Of a stretch of DNA of 64,000 bases, positions 17,158-26,294 are shown one piece after another (position 1 is the stretch's first letter; each line of letters starts with the position of its first letter). The stretch covers positions 310,001-374,000 of the forward strand of contig NZ_JAHYSS010000002.1 in NCBI RefSeq assembly GCF_019802255.1, given 5' to 3'. The translations under genes and the position numbers were made by a program. Source of the stretch: Pedobacter polysacchareus (lineage in GTDB: Bacteria > Bacteroidota > Bacteroidia > Sphingobacteriales > Sphingobacteriaceae). The notes under the pieces were generated by a model. It had not been told where the DNA came from. It searched no databases and was given only the letters and a program-made list of their open reading frames with translations.

Positions 17158-19632
17158 TTAGAACTTGTAGCTCAAAGTGGCTAAAAATTGTCTTGGAGGA
17201 ATTGGGTTCACACTGTAATTCTCATGTACAAAGTAGTTCAACTCATTAGTGATGTTGGCTATTTTGGTCAATAAGGAAAGTTTTTTCCATTGGTAACCTG
17301 CAGAAAGATCAAATGTGGTGAAAGCTTTCAAAGGAATAATTCCTGTAGAAGTTCCAGATTTGTTGGTGTTTCTTCCACCGTTACGGTCGCCTGTATAATA
17401 AGCGGAAGCACCTAATTTTAATCCTTTAAGGCCGCCATTCTGGATAGTGTAGAAAAGGGAACCGTTAGCTGTGTTTTTAGTAGTTCCGACTAAACGCTCA
17501 CCTTCCACTATACCACCTGTTACGACTTTATTATCTGGAGTCTTAGATTCCTCACGAGTATGGGTATAACGCATATAGTTATAGCTATAGCCAGCAAGGA
17601 AATTTAACCCTTCAACAATGGTTCCGGTAATGTCTAATTCAACACCATCACTGGCAGTTTTACCAGTAAACTCTTTCAAATTCGTATCACCGTTTACTGC
17701 ACCATCTGGCCTAAACTCAGCGGTTTGTGCGAATTTGCTATTGATAATTCTATAAACAGTTAAGTTGGCTGTTAATCTGCCACTAAGAAAATCATTTTTA
17801 ACACCCGCTTCATACTGATCAATAATCGATGGATCCATAGGTGCATTTGTATTGACATCTAAACCAGCATTTGAAGTGAAATTATTTGCGTAACTCACAT
17901 AAAATGAAGTGGTTTTGAACGGTTCATAAATGAAACCTAATTTAGGAGAAAAAGCACTTTCAGTTTTTGTTTTTTCAATGCCATTTGCAACAAGTGTTTG
18001 TACCCCTGTGTCATAAGTGAATGCTTTAGATCTTGGTGTTCTCTGATAAGTGTAACGAAGTCCTGCCAATACTTTAAATTGATCAGTTAAGGCAATTAAG
18101 TCCTGAACAAATCCACCCATTCTATAAATTGGGGTTTTAGTGTCAGAAATTGCTGAAGTTTCCGGCATATTAAAGTTAGAAGGGATGTTGAAACTAGAAG
18201 GATCCAGAATATTTACTGTATCATAATATTTTGCGCCTTTCGCATCTTTCAGCAGGTTAGGATCAGAAAACCCATAGGCTTTAGTAATCGACTGATCTGC
18301 ATCAGCTCCTACTAATAAAGTATGTGCGATACCAGCAGTTTTAAAAGCGCCGGATAAGTTGATTTGTTGATTATAAGTTTCTTCTTCTGTTTTAGAACGA
18401 GTTAATGCACGGTTCCATGAACCATTTGCTAATGCAGCAGGACGTTCAGAAGAGAAGTAATTTCTAGTATAAGATTGAAGAGAAGCCACTACATTTAATT
18501 TCCAGTTGTCGTTAAACTTATGAGTAATGTTGGCTTGGGCAGTAGTGGTATTGGTTTTATTGTATGCCCAGCTGGTATTTAAAAACATGTGTCTGCTGAT
18601 GTTTGCAGGCAATTGGTTACCAACGGTTCCTACACCAAAGTCTGGTGTGAAATCACTTTTCAAGTAATCTCCTTGTAAGAGGATTTCTGTTTTATCACTT
18701 ACTTTATATAACAAGGAAGGGTTCACATAAACTCGGTTAGAAGTTACATGATCTCTGTAACTGCCAGCATCCTCGTAGGTACCAATTACTCGGAAAGCAA
18801 GATCTTTGGTAATTGGACCATAAACATCAGCCGTAGGCTTGTATAAATCATAACTACCTGCACGCATAGAAACTTCACCACCGTAGTTGAACTGTGGTTT
18901 TTTAGTCACCATGTTGACTACAGCACCACCAGAAACACCACCATATAATAAAGCAGCACTACCTTTTAAGACTTCAACGGATTCTAGTGTACTGGTTTCA
19001 GGCATTCCGCCAGTAGTGGTACGTGCGCCATTTTTGAACACATTATTGGTACCTAAAGCATAACCACGGGCGTAAAAAGTTTCACCACTTACACCACCAC
19101 GATTAGCACCAAAAGCAACACCATTTACATTTTTCAACACATCGCTGAGTCTGCTTGCTTGTTGGTCAGTTATGGTTTGGCTATTGATAATTTGTACTGC
19201 CTGAGGAAGGTCTCTTACAGGGATGGATACTTTGCCCAGGCTCACTGGCTTTAGGTTCGGGCTCACATTAGCCGCGATGATTACTTCATTCAGCTCCGAT
19301 GAGGTTTCGTTAAGTGTGAAGTATAGTTTTGTATCCTGCCCTTCAATAACAGTTGCCGTTTGGGTTTGTACTTCTAAGCCGATATAAGAGGTTTTTATCG
19401 TGTATTTTCCAGATTTCAGGTGGCTGAAAACAAATGTACCATCTTCATTAGTGAGGGTTTTTCTGTTGTTTTCTACAATCTGCACATTCACATAAGCAGC
19501 AGGTTTACCATCACTTGTACTTACTTTTCCGCTGATTGTACCTCTTACTGGTGCCGAAGCCAGCTGAGCAAAAGTGGTATTGGTTAATGAAATAAGCAGC
19601 GCAAGGCTAAATAATATGTAAAGTTTCTTCAT
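17158..19632 (-). CDS. TonB-dependent siderophore-type receptor with N-terminal carboxypeptidase-like domain
   Basis: An 824-residue outer-membrane receptor. A signal peptide (to TTFAQ) is followed by a carboxypeptidase-regulatory-like beta domain (~30-110, GTISGKVSTSDGKPAAYVNV). The plug starts ~135 (LGKVSIPVRDLPQAVQIINSQ) and includes VLKGSAALLYGGVSGGAVVNMVTKKP, the signature of the siderophore-receptor group. The 22-strand barrel ends in FLATLSYKF with a terminal Phe. Import of a ferric chelate driven by TonB is expected, but no biosynthesis gene or FecIR-type regulator lies nearby, so the ligand is unknown. A good promoter lies 32 nt upstream; the gene is monocistronic. Confidence 0.93.
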   Translation of the reverse strand: MKKLYILFSLALLISLTNTTFAQLASAPVRGTISGKVSTSDGKPAAYVNVQIVENNRKTLTNEDGTFVFSHLKSGKYTIKTSYIGLEVQTQTATVIEGQDTKLYFTLNETSSELNEVIIAANVSPNLKPVSLGKVSIPVRDLPQAVQIINSQTITDQQASRLSDVLKNVNGVAFGANRGGVSGETFYARGYALGTNNVFKNGARTTTGGMPETSTLESVEVLKGSAALLYGGVSGGAVVNMVTKKPQFNYGGEVSMRAGSYDLYKPTADVYGPITKDLAFRVIGTYEDAGSYRDHVTSNRVYVNPSLLYKVSDKTEILLQGDYLKSDFTPDFGVGTVGNQLPANISRHMFLNTSWAYNKTNTTTAQANITHKFNDNWKLNVVASLQSYTRNYFSSERPAALANGSWNRALTRSKTEEETYNQQINLSGAFKTAGIAHTLLVGADADQSITKAYGFSDPNLLKDAKGAKYYDTVNILDPSSFNIPSNFNMPETSAISDTKTPIYRMGGFVQDLIALTDQFKVLAGLRYTYQRTPRSKAFTYDTGVQTLVANGIEKTKTESAFSPKLGFIYEPFKTTSFYVSYANNFTSNAGLDVNTNAPMDPSIIDQYEAGVKNDFLSGRLTANLTVYRIINSKFAQTAEFRPDGAVNGDTNLKEFTGKTASDGVELDITGTIVEGLNFLAGYSYNYMRYTHTREESKTPDNKVVTGGIVEGERLVGTTKNTANGSLFYTIQNGGLKGLKLGASAYYTGDRNGGRNTNKSGTSTGIIPLKAFTTFDLSAGYQWKKLSLLTKIANITNELNYFVHENYSVNPIPPRQFLATLSYKF

Positions 19633-19663
19633 GAGCTTTATTTAGATTAATTCTAACGTGGCG

Positions 19664-19695
19664 CAAATGTACTGGCTGATGAGGAGAACTGCAAA
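19664..19695 (-). promoter_or_regulatory. promoter of the TonB-dependent receptor
   Basis: Read on the minus strand, TTTGC (19695-19691) is followed after 20 nt by TACATTTG (19671-19664). This agrees with the Bacteroidota promoter pattern TTG, about 19 nt, TAnnTTTG. The predicted transcript start is about 25-28 nt before the ATG at 19632. Confidence 0.6.
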
Positions 19696-19848
19696 TTTAT
19701 TTAGAATTAAAACAAATAAGGTTTTAGCCTTTAGAAAACAACCATTAGAAAGGGTAGGAAATATGCTGGAACCAGAAAGAATCGCATACGCGGAGATCGC
19801 GAATGCGAAGAAATATAAAAATATTTTCAGTCGGATATAATAAACCGA

Positions 19849-19864
19849 ATAGACGAGCGTCTAT
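19849..19864. promoter_or_regulatory. 16-bp inverted repeat between adiA and the receptor gene
   Basis: ATAGACG and CGTCTAT are perfect inverted copies around AG. It lies about 155 nt upstream of the receptor promoter and just downstream of the adiA terminator. No family-specific operator was recognised. Confidence 0.3.
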
Positions 19865-19883
19865 ATATATGAGAGCGTTAATT

Positions 19884-19922
19884 TAAACGGGGAGGTTTCG
19901 GAGGAAACTTCCCCGTTTTACT
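19884..19922 (-). terminator. terminator after adiA
   Basis: AAACGGGGA-GGTTT pairs with AAACT-TCCCCGTTT around a small purine loop. It lies directly beyond the adiA stop at 19930. The T tract on the minus strand is short, but the GC-rich stem is strong. Confidence 0.7.
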
Positions 19923-19929
19923 TTAAAAA

Positions 19930-22236
19930 TTATTTTAAACACCAAACATGGTAGGTGCCATCTTTCATTTCAGACCCTTCCACGACCTTTTCAAAACCAG
20001 GGAATTTCGTTCCCCATTCCTGCAGACTGCGGATATAGCTTAACCATGGACCATCTGCCGGACCGAAACTTTCACCCGGCATAATGATTGGAATTCCTGG
20101 AGGGTAAGGAATCACGCCAACTGCAGAAGTTCTGCCCGCCAGTTTATCTAATGGCAATAACTCCACATCACCCGACATCAGTTTTTGGAAACCAACCCTT
20201 GGCGTGGTTACCGGTGTTGGCAGCTGACTAAATGCTGCGGTTTGCCATTTATCCATATTGCTTTCTCTCATATTATGGAACATTTCATCCGCAAGATCCT
20301 TTAATCCCATCTTTCCATAACGGTCAGAATAGTTGGCAGGAAGGTCAGGAATAGTTGCTGTTAATGGCGTATTCTCATCATAATGCCTTTTGAACTCTAA
20401 AAGTGCATTGATCAATGTACCCCATTTCCCCTTGGTATTTCCTACAGAGAACAGGCAAAGTACCATGAAATCTGTAGTCCTGGAAGGGATAATACCTTTG
20501 GCATATAAGAAAGAGGAAACTACCGCTGCCGGGATTCCCCAGGCACTCAATTTACCGTTATCTTCCATTCCCGGGCATAAGATCCCTGCTTTAATCGGAT
20601 CCAGCATACACCAGTTTTCGGTCATCTGGTCGAAACCATGCCAGGCATCCCCAGGCTTCAATACCCAGCAATTCGAATCGTGACTCAGCAATTCTTTAGG
20701 CGCATCTGCAAAATCTACTTGTTTTCCAGTTGCCGGATCAGTGACCGTTGGCGCATTCCAGGAACCAAAGAACCAGTCTTTTTTCTGATGGAAAGCACGT
20801 TGTGTACGGGCTAATGCCTGACGGAAATCTACGGCCTCATCAATCACCTCCTGGGTAAGGATTTCTCCCTGTTGACCATCCATCATCGCTGCACCAATTT
20901 CATTGGAAGCGATGATCGCGTACAATGGAGAAGTGGTAGATTGTAAAAGGTAGGATTCGTTAAACCGACTGTGTTCAATTGGTCTTCTACCATTCCTGAC
21001 GTGGATGTAAGAAGACTGAGAAAGCGCAGCCAGTAATTTATGCGTAGAATGCGTTACAAATATCGTAGGGGCATCTTTTGGATGATCTTCCGCTTTGCCA
21101 CGCAAGCCATAACGGTCTTTATATAATGGGTTGAAACGGGCATAAGCATACCAGGCCTCATCCAGGTGGATCTGGTCTACGGTTGGTGCCAGCAAATTTT
21201 CCAGTTCTTTAGAATTGTAACACATGCCATCGTAAGTGCTGTTCGTCACCACCGCATAAACCGGTCTATCCTGAGTGGCATGACTTTTTAGGGCATGATT
21301 GTCTATTTTCTTTTGGATCACTTCTGGTGAAAATTCTTTCGCCGGAATTGGACCGATAATACCAAAACGGTTACGGGTAGGGATAAAGAAGACCGGAATC
21401 GCACTCGTCATGGTCAAGGATTGCTCTATGGATTTATGACAATTTCGATCACATAAGGCATACTGTCCATCCGCAACTGCAGCGGTAAATATTGCTCTGT
21501 TGGAACCGGAAGTTCCGTTCAGCATATTATAACTTAAATGCGAGCCAAATACTTTTGCAACATAGGCTTCCGATTCTTTTACAGGCCCTTCATGGTCTAA
21601 CAGAGAGCCTAGCGGCGTTCTTTCGATTCCAGTATCCGTACGGAAAAGATTTTCTCCAAAGAAATCAAAAAATACTCTTCCAACCGGAGATTTGGTGAAG
21701 GCAATTCCACCCTGGTGTCCTGGAGCAGCCCAGGAATACTCTGCCGAATTCTCTGTATAATTGATTAAAGCTTTTGTAAATGGAGGGAGTAAGTTTTCAA
21801 AATAATGATGAATCGCAATCTCAATCCTTCCGCCAAGGAAGGAAGCAGTGTCTTCCAGCATCCATATAAATTCATTCGCCAGACTCATGGATTCTATAGT
21901 GAATGAATTCTGATCGCCTTTTTCTGCAATCAAGAATACGGGAACGGAAGCATTTCTTTTTCTAATTTCCTGCAGTAATGCGGTGCCTTGCTGATGGGTA
22001 GCCTCATCATTATCACCTAAAGTCCAGTCTAACAGGACACAGCTGATGGCCGCATCAGAGATGATCACCGATAAGGCATCGTCGTAAGAAATGGCCTCAA
22101 TGACTTCAAAATTCCGGTCTTGCAATTCATTTACCAATGCTCTGACCGCTCTTCCATTGGCTGTATTTAGAGTAAGAAGTTCATCATCGATGATCAGCAC
22201 TTTTCTTTTGTTGAGTTTATTGATACGTTGAATCAT
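19930..22236 (-). CDS. adiA: biodegradative (acid-inducible) arginine decarboxylase
   Basis: A 768-residue PLP enzyme of the prokaryotic Orn/Lys/Arg decarboxylase class (fold type I). It closely tracks E. coli AdiA (about 755 residues): an N-terminal receiver-like wing domain (~12-145), EYSWAAPGHQGG at ~166, ENLFRTDTGIERTPLGSLLDH at ~195, Asp359 of LDEAWYAYARFNP, the PLP lysine Lys400 (THSTHKLLAALSQ) and the tail DGTYHVWCLK. It decarboxylates arginine to agmatine, consuming a cytosolic proton. It lies 12 nt downstream of adiC, so the pair is one unit. Lysine or ornithine specificity is possible, but the paired antiporter argues for arginine. Confidence 0.93.
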   Translation of the reverse strand: MIQRINKLNKRKVLIIDDELLTLNTANGRAVRALVNELQDRNFEVIEAISYDDALSVIISDAAISCVLLDWTLGDNDEATHQQGTALLQEIRKRNASVPVFLIAEKGDQNSFTIESMSLANEFIWMLEDTASFLGGRIEIAIHHYFENLLPPFTKALINYTENSAEYSWAAPGHQGGIAFTKSPVGRVFFDFFGENLFRTDTGIERTPLGSLLDHEGPVKESEAYVAKVFGSHLSYNMLNGTSGSNRAIFTAAVADGQYALCDRNCHKSIEQSLTMTSAIPVFFIPTRNRFGIIGPIPAKEFSPEVIQKKIDNHALKSHATQDRPVYAVVTNSTYDGMCYNSKELENLLAPTVDQIHLDEAWYAYARFNPLYKDRYGLRGKAEDHPKDAPTIFVTHSTHKLLAALSQSSYIHVRNGRRPIEHSRFNESYLLQSTTSPLYAIIASNEIGAAMMDGQQGEILTQEVIDEAVDFRQALARTQRAFHQKKDWFFGSWNAPTVTDPATGKQVDFADAPKELLSHDSNCWVLKPGDAWHGFDQMTENWCMLDPIKAGILCPGMEDNGKLSAWGIPAAVVSSFLYAKGIIPSRTTDFMVLCLFSVGNTKGKWGTLINALLEFKRHYDENTPLTATIPDLPANYSDRYGKMGLKDLADEMFHNMRESNMDKWQTAAFSQLPTPVTTPRVGFQKLMSGDVELLPLDKLAGRTSAVGVIPYPPGIPIIMPGESFGPADGPWLSYIRSLQEWGTKFPGFEKVVEGSEMKDGTYHVWCLK

Positions 22237-22248
22237 AGGTTTATTTAT

Positions 22249-23568
22249 TTAATTAGAGTCGAGTGGATAAGCGCCTTTATGGCTGCGGTTATAATTGAAA
22301 GCGTAAAGCGCAGTGGTAATCAGTACAGAAACGAAAGCACCCAATACGGTAATAGAATCGGAACTCACCACAGACCAGATGCAGTAAATAAAGGCAATGC
22401 CGATAATTACGATGTAAGCGTTGCGTTTTTCGCCCAGGTTTCCATGACCGATGAGCATCAATGCCGCACAGGTATAGATGTAAGGAATCACCGTAAAGAT
22501 CACCGTGATCGAAGAAACAATGCCAAATTGTTTGGCCGCATTTGGCGAAATGGTGGTCAGTTGTAACACGGTCATCAGTACGCCCACAATGATCAACCCG
22601 GTTACCGGAATCCCATCTTTGTTCACTTTAGCAAATATTTTAGGGAATAAACCATCATCAGCCGCTGCTTTTGCCGTTTGTCCGGCAACCAATGTCCAGC
22701 CACCAACTGATCCTAAACAGCCTAGCATCGCACAGAAAGCCACTACTGCACCTGCAGTTTTCCCCAGGGCCATCGCTACTGCATCGCCGAAAGGAGAAGA
22801 GGAAACCTGCAATTCTGCATTGGGGATCATACCCATAATGGCTGTACTGGATAAGATATAAGAGACCGCGGCAATTAATACCCCGCCAACGGTCGCAATA
22901 GGCACATTCTTTTTAGGGTTTTCCACTACTCCCGCTACAACAGAAGCAGTTTCTACGCCGATAAATGCCCATAAAGTAATATTTAGAACACTTTGTACGG
23001 CACCAAGAGAATCTTTTCCACTCACGTTCCAGGCCTCCATATAGGTACTGCTCTTAAACCAGAACCAACCAAATACGGCTACACCAATGATTGGAATCAA
23101 GGCTAAAACTGTCGTAAAGGCCTGCACTTTAGTCATTAACCGCGGTCCAGAGATGTTGATCAGCACAAATGCCCATAGGATGGCTATAGAGCAAATGGTA
23201 GCAGGAATGGGTTCTTTTAAAAAGGGAAAGAAGTAACTGAGGTAGCCTACACCGACTACTACAATTGCGATGTTACCCACCCAGGCGGCCACCCAGTACA
23301 GCATATTGGTCTGGTAACCTAGAAAAGGACCAAAAGCCCTTCTTGCATACGCGTAAGAACCACCCGGACTACGGTCTATCGAAGAGATTTTCGCATAGAC
23401 TATAGATAGGGCAATCGCACCCACAATGGTGACCAGCCAGCCATAAATGGCAATTCCACCTGTAGCCGCCAGGTTTGCAGGCAGCAGGAATACCCCTGAG
23501 CCCATAATGTTTCCCGCAACCATCAGCATTACAGGGATTAAACCAACTTTCTTATTGTTTTCTGCCAT
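22249..23568 (-). CDS. adiC: arginine:agmatine antiporter
   Basis: A 439-residue APC-superfamily carrier with 12 membrane segments, strikingly similar to E. coli AdiC from recollection of that protein. It has the [16 protein letters not shown] unwound-helix motif at 19-34, and equivalents of AdiC Tyr93, Trp202, Glu208 and Trp293 are present as Tyr91, Trp200, Glu206 and Trp291. AdiC imports arginine and exports agmatine, completing the acid-resistance cycle with AdiA. Here adiC precedes adiA, whereas E. coli has adiA-adiY-adiC. A TAnnTTTG element (TAGCTTTG) lies 31 nt upstream and no AdiY-type regulator is adjacent. Confidence 0.94.
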   Translation of the reverse strand: MAENNKKVGLIPVMLMVAGNIMGSGVFLLPANLAATGGIAIYGWLVTIVGAIALSIVYAKISSIDRSPGGSYAYARRAFGPFLGYQTNMLYWVAAWVGNIAIVVVGVGYLSYFFPFLKEPIPATICSIAILWAFVLINISGPRLMTKVQAFTTVLALIPIIGVAVFGWFWFKSSTYMEAWNVSGKDSLGAVQSVLNITLWAFIGVETASVVAGVVENPKKNVPIATVGGVLIAAVSYILSSTAIMGMIPNAELQVSSSPFGDAVAMALGKTAGAVVAFCAMLGCLGSVGGWTLVAGQTAKAAADDGLFPKIFAKVNKDGIPVTGLIIVGVLMTVLQLTTISPNAAKQFGIVSSITVIFTVIPYIYTCAALMLIGHGNLGEKRNAYIVIIGIAFIYCIWSVVSSDSITVLGAFVSVLITTALYAFNYNRSHKGAYPLDSN

Positions 23569-23598
23569 AATATTTAAGGATTTAGATAGACCTTAAAA

Positions 23599-23606
23599 CA
23601 AAGCTA
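23599..23606 (-). promoter_or_regulatory. candidate -7 element of the adiC-adiA operon
   Basis: On the minus strand 23606-23599 reads TAGCTTTG, an exact TAnnTTTG match, 31 nt before the adiC ATG. No TTG is found at the usual -33 spacing, which would fit an activator-dependent promoter. Confidence 0.5.
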
Positions 23607-23652
23607 TTGATCCACTTCTGAAAAGAGTAGGAAGGAAAGGAGCAATCCGTTT

Positions 23653-23666
23653 CACTTTATAAAGTG
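23653..23666. promoter_or_regulatory. 14-bp perfect palindrome between adiC and the CDF-like gene
   Basis: CACTTTATAAAGTG is self-complementary. It lies about 47 bp upstream of the adiC -7 element and 60 bp before the CDF-like gene, so it could serve either divergent promoter. It is a candidate binding site for a dimeric regulator; the protein is unknown. Confidence 0.4.
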
Positions 23667-23726
23667 GAACATAGTTTAGCGGATACAGGTAGGGCTTTTA
23701 TGTATTTTGAGGAATTAAATATAATT

Positions 23727-24632
23727 ATGGCGCTGACTGAAAATCGATTAATTAAGCTATCTATTTACCTCACAGGTGTTTTTGCTTTTTTAAGCATCTG
23801 TTTTGGCTTGTTTACAGATGCCAAGGCCATCATCTTTGACGGACTTTTCAGCCTGATAGGGATGGTACTTTCCATTGCTTCCATCTTTGCACTCCGCTTT
23901 ATCCGAAAACCCGAAGATCAGGTGCTTCCTTATGGAAGAGCACACTTTGAACCCTTTATTATTCTGATCCAATGTCTGGTGATCATCTTCCTCTGTCTCT
24001 ATTCTTTAATTACCGCAAGCCTGGATTTTATGCATGGCGGCAGAATTGTAGACCTGGATGTGGCCATTGGCTTTTTGATTTTTTCTGCATTAGGTTCTTT
24101 AGTGATCTGGTTGTATTTCCGGAGAAAAGCAAGGAAAGTGTCTTCTGAGTTTGTCAGGATTGAAGCCTTGGAATGGCAGTTGGGTGCTTTTTTAAGTGTG
24201 GCCATTCTGGTAGGTATGGTGATTGCCTTTGTCCTGGACCGACTCGGTTTCCATGCTGTTGTGCCTTATATAGATCCAACATTGGTGATTCTGGCCTCTC
24301 TTGTTTTTCTCATAGAACCGATCAAAACAGGGATCAGAAACCTGAAAGAACTGCTGCTGTTTGCCCCTGATGATGAGGTGGAAAGAACCACCAAAGCGCT
24401 GGTTCAGGAGATCGTGACCCAAAAAAACTTCTTAGAAGTGAAGAGTCATATCGCAAAAACAGGGAAGTACCACCTGATAGAAATTGATTTCCTCTTGCCG
24501 GAAGGCTATCCGCTCCATTCGGTAGATGAGCTGGATCTGATCCGGGCAGCGGTATATGAAGGGATTAAAAATAAAAACAACAACCTATGGCTCACCATTT
24601 CTTTTACCGCACAGCGGAAATGGATGCTGTAA
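23727..24632 (+). CDS. cation diffusion facilitator-like membrane transporter
   Basis: With the ATG at 23727 (preceded by GAGGAA) the protein has 301 residues starting MALTENRLIKLSIYL. Earlier in-frame GTG (23664) and ATG (23700) starts are weaker, and the GTG overlaps the palindrome at 23653-23666. About five to six membrane helices include TDAKAIIFDGLFSLIGMVLSI and YIDPTLVILASLVFLIEPI, which match the two acidic metal-site helices of CDF proteins, followed by a cytoplasmic C-terminal domain (~210-300). Export of a divalent metal ion by proton antiport is expected; the metal is not predictable. Divergent from adiC; the next gene starts 40 nt downstream. Confidence 0.82.
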   Translation: MALTENRLIKLSIYLTGVFAFLSICFGLFTDAKAIIFDGLFSLIGMVLSIASIFALRFIRKPEDQVLPYGRAHFEPFIILIQCLVIIFLCLYSLITASLDFMHGGRIVDLDVAIGFLIFSALGSLVIWLYFRRKARKVSSEFVRIEALEWQLGAFLSVAILVGMVIAFVLDRLGFHAVVPYIDPTLVILASLVFLIEPIKTGIRNLKELLLFAPDDEVERTTKALVQEIVTQKNFLEVKSHIAKTGKYHLIEIDFLLPEGYPLHSVDELDLIRAAVYEGIKNKNNNLWLTISFTAQRKWML

Positions 24633-24672
24633 TGATGGTCTCCTATGTTAACATTATATATACGATCAAATT

Positions 24673-25932
24673 ATGCTTTTTAAACAGACACTCGCTTTTT
24701 TACTTCTTCAGATGGTGGTGATGACCACTTTTGCACAAAAGGATTCCCTGACGCGGAAACGTCTTGATAGTCTGGAGGCCCGCTTAAATTACCTGGATAT
24801 CCGATTAAAGAAAAATGCTTCGCCACCCAGGACACAAACCAGAAGTGCCGTAGAATCCGGGAGATATACAGGGGTGGTGATGGCCGATGATGAAAGTATA
24901 GCACTGCAGATTGGTGGTTTTATACAGACAGATGCGATTCATGATTTTCACAATAACAACAGTCCTTTAGGGTTTTTATCTTCAGGAATAGACATTCCTA
25001 ATGCTAAAAAAAGCAATACTACTTATAGCGTCGCCGCCAGTCGTTTTAACCTGAGCGGACAGATTCCCATTGAAGGTAAGGGACTAAAAACAGTACTGGA
25101 GTTCGATCTTTTCAATAGTTCCTTTAGTCCGAATTTGAGAATGGCCTACGCCGAATATGGAAAGGTGCTGGTTGGGATGTACTGGTCCAACTTCATGGAT
25201 GTAGATGCTTATCCAAATACCTTGGATTATAATGGGCCCAACTCCATGACTTACGGCAGGCAGGTGCAGTTCAGGGTAACCTTGCCAGTCAGCAAAACTA
25301 CAGATGTGGTCTTGGCACTGGAAGATCCGGAGAGTTTTTTGACGCTTCCTGATGAGTCAGGCTTTAAGGCATTAAAGCAAGTTCCTGACCTGACTGCCAG
25401 TATTCAGTACAGTAAAAATGGAAGTCACCTGCGTTTTGCTTCAGTATTACACCCAATTGTCTACCAAAATACTTTGCAGGAAAGAGAAAGTAAGGTCGGT
25501 TATGGCCTCACTGCCAGTGGTGTTTTGCAGCAGCCAGGAAACAAGGATAATTTTGTGTTTCAGGCCAGTTATGGTCAGGGAATCAGTAAATACATTAACG
25601 ACATTGGGCCTGATAATTATGACGGCGTCTATAATCCTGCTACTTCCAGCCTGGAAATTCTGGGTGTTTGGGGTCTTTCGGCTTCTTATGACCATTGGTG
25701 GTCGGATAAATTCAGTTCTACTGCTGGCTGGGGTTATCTGAACCTTAATAATAAGGGAGTGGTTGCAAATCAGAGTTTTAAGTCCTCGAATTATGGTATT
25801 CTAAACTTGATTTACTACCCTAATAGCTTTATCAAAGGAGGTATGGAGTATTTATATGGTACCAGAAAGAACGTAAACGGTGATTCTGCCAATAATAGTC
25901 GCATTCAGCTTACTTTACAATTTAGATTTTAG
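24673..25932 (+). CDS. DcaP-like outer membrane porin
   Basis: A 419-residue protein with a signal peptide (MLFKQTLAFLLLQMVVMTTFAQ). It continues with a short coiled-coil (SLTRKRLDSLEARLNYLDIRLKK) and a barrel ending in LQLTLQFRF. The plan of coiled-coil N-terminus plus barrel (ALQIGGFIQTDAIHDF, ASRFNLSGQIPI, GMYWSNFMD) fits the DcaP-like trimeric porins, which pass dicarboxylates and other small anions in Proteobacteria. The substrate here is inferred. The start codon lies 40 nt after the CDF-like gene on the same strand. Confidence 0.82.
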   Translation: MLFKQTLAFLLLQMVVMTTFAQKDSLTRKRLDSLEARLNYLDIRLKKNASPPRTQTRSAVESGRYTGVVMADDESIALQIGGFIQTDAIHDFHNNNSPLGFLSSGIDIPNAKKSNTTYSVAASRFNLSGQIPIEGKGLKTVLEFDLFNSSFSPNLRMAYAEYGKVLVGMYWSNFMDVDAYPNTLDYNGPNSMTYGRQVQFRVTLPVSKTTDVVLALEDPESFLTLPDESGFKALKQVPDLTASIQYSKNGSHLRFASVLHPIVYQNTLQERESKVGYGLTASGVLQQPGNKDNFVFQASYGQGISKYINDIGPDNYDGVYNPATSSLEILGVWGLSASYDHWWSDKFSSTAGWGYLNLNNKGVVANQSFKSSNYGILNLIYYPNSFIKGGMEYLYGTRKNVNGDSANNSRIQLTLQFRF

Positions 25933-26294
25933 TTATTCTTTCCGGGAGTTGTGTGTTAAGAAATTAAATGTTCCTGCTCTTTTATCTTCATAAAAATGGA
26001 ATGACTTTACATAGAATTATTCTGATAATAATCCTCTATTTAGGTAATTATTTATTTTAAAATAAATAAAACCTTTTTCCCTTAATAATGTACTATAATA
26101 AACCTCTCTCTCCTAAAAAGGGATTTTTGGATTATATTATAGAGATATAGGTTGTGAAATTATTAATTGCTAGCGGAAAAAACTTACAAAATCCATTACC
26201 TATGGAAAAACATACTCCTCATGCTAACAGGTATCTCCGTCCGGGATAATGTAACTGTTACCTCAAAACATCCTATCTATCCTTGAAATCATAA
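25933..26294. other. 362-bp AT-rich intergenic region before the AraC-type gene
   Basis: No sizeable gene. It contains an 18-bp perfect palindrome ATTTATTTTAAAATAAAT (26050-26067), an 11-bp palindrome GTAACTGTTAC (26251-26261) and a 15-codon open frame from ATG 26202 to the TAA at 26249. These could belong to the control region of the AraC-porin-DASS-sdh run. No exact TAnnTTTG element was found. Confidence 0.4.

Noticed and set aside
19658..19840. 60-residue plus-strand open frame upstream of the TonB receptor
   Set aside because: It covers the minus-strand promoter of the receptor and resembles no protein; its composition is typical of random frames.
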